DNA from: Rhodospirillaceae bacterium
Lineage (GTDB): Bacteria > Pseudomonadota > Alphaproteobacteria > SP197
Assembly: GCA_018700655.1 (NCBI GenBank)
Contig: JABIUG010000442.1
Location: 1-8,922 of the forward strand
Reading direction: 5' to 3'
Length of the DNA stretch: 8,922 nt
Positions 6,300-8,922 of this stretch are shown one piece after another. The translations under genes were made by a program, and so were the position numbers. The stretch's first letter is position 1. Each line of letters opens with the position of its first letter. A model generated the notes under the pieces. The model saw nothing but the letters and a program-made list of their open reading frames with translations, had not been told where the DNA came from and searched no databases.

Positions 6300-7172
6300 A
6301 TGTGGATTGGAATTTTCGTACTTCTCACCTTTGGTGCGGCCTCTGTGTCGTGCCTTTTCCTGGCTGTCCGTGCCTTCCAGCAGGGCAAGTGGCACGTCGT
6401 GGGCGCCTTGCTGGTGCCCGGGTTTGGCATTGGTGGCGTCATCATCATGCTGATCTACAAGCCGATCATGCTGGACCTGTTCGGCGATCCGAATCTTCAG
6501 GACGTGCCCGAGACGGCACAGCGGCTGACCGGTGACGAGTTGATCGCGATGCATTCGGATGTCGCGCGTTTCGGTATCAAGTACAACGAAGATACCGAAC
6601 TGTTCCGCTGGTATGACGAGACCGTCACCGCGGATGGTGGTTTCAAGGGACAGGATGAAAACGGCGCGACCTGGTCGGGCGGCTGGGATCCGGTCGAAGA
6701 CCAGGTCTGCTACACGACGGGCCAGAATACCGAATGCTACGATTCCTATCGTGACGGCGACAACTTCTACGAAACCAACTATCGCGACGAGATCGTCCGC
6801 AGCTACACCCTGCTGGGTCCGGTGATGTCCCCGGCCGAAGGCAGTGTTGCGCTGCAGGGTATTCCGCTGATGGCTCTGATCCCCGGTCACACCCTGATCG
6901 GCGACCTCAAGATCCATAATGGCAATCCCTTCTTCAGTGCCGGCTTTGCTGCTGACAGCGACGCAGTGACGGTCATGCGCGGCCCCTCGGCCGACGACCT
7001 TTCGCAAGAAGAGGCCGGCACCTACATGGTCGATGAAGACGGCAACCTGTGCCTGATGGGCGTGTTGAACGTGACTGACGAGTGCTTTGCCGTAATGGCC
7101 AAACCTGGCGGTCTCGACCTGGTTCGCACCAGAGGCAACCGTGTCGTGGCTGCCATCGATGAGATCAACTGA
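6300..7172 (+). CDS. Membrane-anchored hypothetical protein with two DUF995-like modules
   Basis: This is a 290-residue protein starting at ATG 6300, with an alternative in-frame ATG at 6273. The start at 6300 is preferred because it opens directly on a hydrophobic helix (M-W-I-G-I-F-V-L-L). Two transmembrane segments lie at about 2-23 and 32-52, with a positively charged loop between them. By the positive-inside rule the large C-terminal part (53-290) would be periplasmic. That part appears to contain two related modules. Each has a G-x-W/Y turn followed by acidic residues and a Cys pair about ten residues apart: G-G-W-D-P-V-E-D-Q-V-C137...E-C146 and G-T-Y-M-V-D-E-D-G-N-L-C251...E-C262. The pattern resembles DUF995-type small domains of proteobacteria, with the cysteines plausibly forming disulfides. 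The function is unknown. No close operon partner is present; the next gene follows a strong hairpin. Confidence 0.75.
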   Translation: MWIGIFVLLTFGAASVSCLFLAVRAFQQGKWHVVGALLVPGFGIGGVIIMLIYKPIMLDLFGDPNLQDVPETAQRLTGDELIAMHSDVARFGIKYNEDTELFRWYDETVTADGGFKGQDENGATWSGGWDPVEDQVCYTTGQNTECYDSYRDGDNFYETNYRDEIVRSYTLLGPVMSPAEGSVALQGIPLMALIPGHTLIGDLKIHNGNPFFSAGFAADSDAVTVMRGPSADDLSQEEAGTYMVDEDGNLCLMGVLNVTDECFAVMAKPGGLDLVRTRGNRVVAAIDEIN

Positions 7173-7207
7173 ACCTTTACTGAATGTTTGATCTAGATCG
7201 GATTCAT

Positions 7208-7248
7208 GCGGGGTGGTCGAACCAGATAATGTTCCACCACCCCGCTTT
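7208..7248 (+). terminator. Strong hairpin, probable terminator or attenuator
   Basis: A 10-bp perfect stem (GCGGGGTGGT at 7208-7217 with ACCACCCCGC at 7236-7245) is topped, after a C-C mismatch, by four further pairs (GAAC 7219-7222 with GTTC 7231-7234), leaving an 8-base loop. Only three T residues follow (7246-7248), so termination would be weak to moderate. It lies 35 bases after the upstream stop codon and 27 bases before the next start. Confidence 0.6.
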
Positions 7249-7274
7249 CCGTTCCAGCCAGCCCTGGAGTTGAC

Positions 7275-7463
7275 ATGGACACAGCCTTTGTCCTGTTCGG
7301 ACTGGGGATCGGCGCCGCCGTAGGCCTCGATGTGTTGCTGCTGCGCATGGTCCTGCAAAGGCGCTGGCTCGCCGTCGCTGTTGTGACACTGCCGGCGATT
7401 GGCACGACGATCCTGGTATCCTTCTGGATCGCAGGCACCTTCCTGACCGACGTTGCAGACTGA
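7275..7463 (+). CDS. Small two-helix membrane protein, unknown function
   Basis: This is a 62-residue protein with a good ribosome site (GGAG at 7266-7269, five bases before ATG 7275). Almost the whole chain is hydrophobic, with helices at about 4-23 and 31-57 joined by a basic loop (R-M-V-L-Q-R-R). The loop is therefore expected in the cytoplasm and both ends in the periplasm, and the tail is short and acidic. The preceding protein also begins with two helices around a basic loop, so the two could associate, but that is only inference. No family is recognised. Confidence 0.6.
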   Translation: MDTAFVLFGLGIGAAVGLDVLLLRMVLQRRWLAVAVVTLPAIGTTILVSFWIAGTFLTDVAD

Positions 7464-7610
7464 CAGAAACTGGAACCCCTCCCCCGAAGCCGCGGTGAAC
7501 AAACGCCAGGCCAGCGTTTCCCGGCGATACCGCCATCACGTTTCCTCAACAATGCGACAACACGCCGCGGCAGTGTCGAGATCGCCTCCGAACTAGTCGG
7601 CGTCGGAGAA

Positions 7611-7857
7611 ATGCTGATCCATAGCAGCGAGCCGTCGTTCCACGCACGCTTGCGCGGCACCGGCGTCTTCGACCTCGAAGGTGCATGTTTTGCCCTGCAG
7701 AGGGATGGCGACGGCTACGCCATGGTCCGCGAAGACGGTCGGGTCATCTGGTCAGGCGTCCTGGACGACGAATTTCAAGGCCCGTCAGGTGCTCGAAGCG
7801 CTCCCCGACACGGCACAAACCCTGCCACGCTTGACAGGGCGCCCGCCCACCCCCTAA
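7611..7857 (+). pseudogene. Weak ORF with an apparent frameshift
   Basis: From ATG 7611 (GGAG two bases closer than ideal) the frame gives a protein-like stretch with G-T-G-V-F-D-L-E-G, F-A-L-Q-R-D-G-D-G-Y-A-M-V, D-G-R-V-I-W-S-G and L-D-D-E-F up to about 7772. It then turns into Arg/Pro-rich sequence that runs into the tRNA. Removing one T from the TTT at about 7770 gives F-K-A-R-Q-V-L-E-A-L-P-D-T-A-Q and a stop at 7855-7857. This is a much more natural ending, which suggests a +1 insertion in a short gene or a sequence error. The upstream in-frame region is also open, back to TGA 7461-7463, and reads V-E-I-A-S-E-L-V just before the ATG. The last 27 bases overlap the tRNA promoter, which argues against the extreme C-terminus being important. 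Function unknown. Confidence 0.35.
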
Positions 7858-7860
7858 TAC
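7831..7860 (+). promoter_or_regulatory. Promoter of the tRNA-Val gene
   Basis: TTGACA (7831-7836, exact -35 consensus), an 18-base spacer and TAATAC (7855-7860) stand 19 bases before the first base of the tRNA. The strength and position fit a stable-RNA promoter. The spacer is very GC-rich. Confidence 0.75.
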
Positions 7861-7879
7861 GCGCCTTCCCGACCACGGT

Positions 7880-7954
7880 GGGCGCATAGCTCAGCGGGAG
7901 AGCACTGCCTTCACACGGCAGGGGTCGCTGGTTCAATCCCAGCTGCGCCCACCA
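7880..7954 (+). tRNA. tRNA-Val (anticodon CAC), CCA encoded
   Basis: The acceptor stem GGGCGCA (7880-7886) pairs perfectly with TGCGCCC (7944-7950), followed by discriminator A and a genomic CCA (7952-7954). The D arm (GCTC...GAGC), the anticodon stem CTGCC/GGCAG around loop TTCACAC and the T arm with GGTTCAATCCC are all present. Anticodon CAC reads the valine codon GTG. The 3' half of tRNA genes is a common integration site, and the DNA just downstream looks foreign (see the DUF2075 gene). Confidence 0.96.
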
Positions 7955-7991
7955 CCTGGTCGCCGCGAAAACCCTCAGTTTTCTGCGATTC

Positions 7992-8006
7992 TGGTGATAA
8001 TCACCA
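7992..8006. repeat. Perfect 7-bp palindrome downstream of the tRNA
   Basis: TGGTGAT-A-ATCACCA is a perfect inverted repeat with a one-base centre, 38 bases after the tRNA CCA. Its size and symmetry fit a dimeric DNA-binding-protein site; no binding protein is identifiable here. Confidence 0.4.
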
Positions 8007-8010
8007 CATG

Positions 8011-8087
8011 GGTTTTGTTGCTGTTTCGTGCCCCTTCAGGGCGCCTCATGCCGTGCCACAGCAACCAAAACCGGGCAAAAACCGGGC
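8011..8087. repeat. Long imperfect inverted repeat plus tandem AAAACCGGGC repeat
   Basis: GGTTTTGTTGCTGT (8011-8024) pairs with ACAGCAACCAAAACC (8058-8072) with one extra C in the right arm. Inside lies a small GCCC/GGGC hairpin (8030-8033 with 8039-8042). The right arm runs into a tandem direct repeat, AAAACCGGGC at 8067-8076 and again at 8078-8087 with one additional A between them. The block lies between tRNA-Val and the DUF2075 gene and could be part of an attachment or junction region or a small structured RNA. It carries no ORF of protein-like composition. Confidence 0.45.
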
Positions 8088-8145
8088 AGTGGTTCACGCA
8101 CTGTTCGCAAATCTCCGTTTACGCATTGGCCCATGTTTGCCGAGC

Positions 8146-8922
8146 CTAGCTTTCTAGTTCGGGCACACCACAACGAAGAAGATAGGCATAGGTGTGGTCG
8201 TAGAACGCCGGAGGCCGGGTCGGGTCATCGGGATCGCCTCGAGGCACGAAGATAATCATGCCCTGTCGCGCCCTGGTTAGAAGCACCCGGTAGGCATTGG
8301 TGAGGTAGCGCTGATTGATCACCTGGTTGTCGCGCTGCCACTTCGTGCCGCGGAACTTTAGATGATGCCAACGCTCGCCATCATAACGGAAGTCTCCGTC
8401 CCAACAGACACAGGTCCAATCGAGCTCCAACCCTTGGATGTCGAACTCCGTAGCGACCTCTTCGCAGTAGTACGACGAACGCACGTCGCTCCGGTCGTTC
8501 AAAAACCAGTTAGGCGCGTCCACCTTAACCTTCACCTGAATGCCTTCTGGCCGTAGCCGCAATGCCCGTGATGATGCCAAGACACCGAACCGCTCGCTGC
8601 CTCGTGCGTGTCCGCGAAGCCAACGTTTCGCGACCTCAAGGTCTCTGGTTAGTTGCAGAGGGTAATGTTCTGAGATCTGACCAAAGGCCTCTTGAGCCTG
8701 CTCTGGTTGGTTCTCAACGACATGCCCAACGAAGTCAGACAGAGCTTCTGCGCGGAACGAACGTATCGAAACGGCGAGGTGGAGACTCTCGACCTCTTCA
8801 AACTCCAACTCTTCGATTCCCTCAGCATCCTCAAAGCCGCCATGCATCGTCCGGAACCGCTCAGAGAGATGGATTTGCCAATGACCGAACTGCTTGTGGA
8901 GCGCTCTCAGCCACTCCCCGAT
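8146..8922 (-). CDS. DUF2075-family DNA/RNA helicase-like protein, C-terminal part (5' end outside window)
   Basis: The frame is open to the window edge, so the ATG at 8847 is internal and the 258 residues seen are the C-terminal part. They match the DUF2075 (Schlafen-like P-loop NTPase) pattern: S-I-R-S-F-R-A-E-A-L-S-D-F-V, then E-V-A-T-E-F-D-I-Q-G-L-E-L-D-W (about 8416-8451, a helicase motif V-like segment), then Y-L-T-N-A-Y-R-V-L-L-T-R-A-R-Q-G-M (motif VI-like, about 8257-8307) and the ending D-P-T-R-P-P-x-F-Y-D. The Walker A/B motifs should lie upstream, outside the window. Such proteins often occur in defence or integrative islands. The gene is visibly less GC-biased than its neighbours and sits next to a tRNA, which supports acquisition by transfer. 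The precise activity is unproven for most members. Confidence 0.85.
   Translation of the reverse strand: MGEWLRALHKQFGHWQIHLSERFRTMHGGFEDAEGIEELEFEEVESLHLAVSIRSFRAEALSDFVGHVVENQPEQAQEAFGQISEHYPLQLTRDLEVAKRWLRGHARGSERFGVLASSRALRLRPEGIQVKVKVDAPNWFLNDRSDVRSSYYCEEVATEFDIQGLELDWTCVCWDGDFRYDGERWHHLKFRGTKWQRDNQVINQRYLTNAYRVLLTRARQGMIIFVPRGDPDDPTRPPAFYDHTYAYLLRCGVPELES

Noticed and set aside
6048..7502. Long open frame (484 codons) on the - strand
   Set aside because: It is the shadow of the BisC-like 3' end and the membrane-protein gene. Its composition is His/Gln/Arg-rich with no domain, and the + strand frames have motifs, starts and ribosome sites.
8028..8255. Short + strand ORF across the spacer and the DUF2075 3' end
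   Set aside because: It spans the repeat cluster and runs antisense into a recognisable gene; no ribosome site or homology-like features.

Overview
The window is GC-rich DNA with the look of a free-living, probably marine or environmental alphaproteobacterium. The reasons are codon use, a DmdA-like demethylase beside a BisC/DMSO-reductase-type molybdoenzyme, and small DUF995-like secreted or membrane proteins. This placement is inferred from gene content; no taxonomic marker is present apart from one tRNA.

Layout. 1-288 is the 3' end of a molybdopterin oxidoreductase. 408-1484 holds two paralogous small genes on the + strand (here peptides A and B). They share a conserved N-terminal half and a C-terminal half built of degenerate Cys-containing C-x-C-L-E-P-D repeats. 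Peptide A is followed by a clear intrinsic terminator, and about 350 bases with no gene that I can see lie between the terminator and peptide B. Converging on them from the - strand are an isopenicillin-N-synthase-like 2-oxoglutarate/Fe(II) dioxygenase (1552-2481) and, upstream in the same likely operon, a GcvT/DmdA-family tetrahydrofolate-dependent demethylase (2591-3742). Divergent from that pair is a full-length, signal-less BisC/DMSO-reductase-like molybdoenzyme (3837-6155). Two membrane-anchored hypothetical genes follow (6300-7172 and 7275-7463), separated by a strong hairpin, and then a weak, possibly frameshifted ORF (7611-7857). A tRNA-Val(CAC) with a near-consensus promoter sits at 7880-7954. 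Beyond a structured 190-base spacer is the 3' part of a DUF2075 helicase-like gene on the - strand that runs off the window and has the look of island or mobile DNA.

How the parts may work together. The DmdA-like and BisC-like genes fit methylated sulfur or sulfoxide metabolism (DMSP, DMSO, methionine or biotin sulfoxide), but their substrates cannot be read from sequence alone.

The most unusual element is the peptide pair. It resembles a RiPP precursor family (conserved leader, Cys-rich repetitive core) beside a candidate tailoring dioxygenase. In both peptides, repeat-like coding sequence continues in frame beyond the stop codon. In peptide B the post-TAG copy of L-E-P-D-L-T-H differs from the pre-stop copy only at synonymous positions. 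No maturase, RiPP recognition element or exporter is visible in the window, so RiPP status is a hypothesis.
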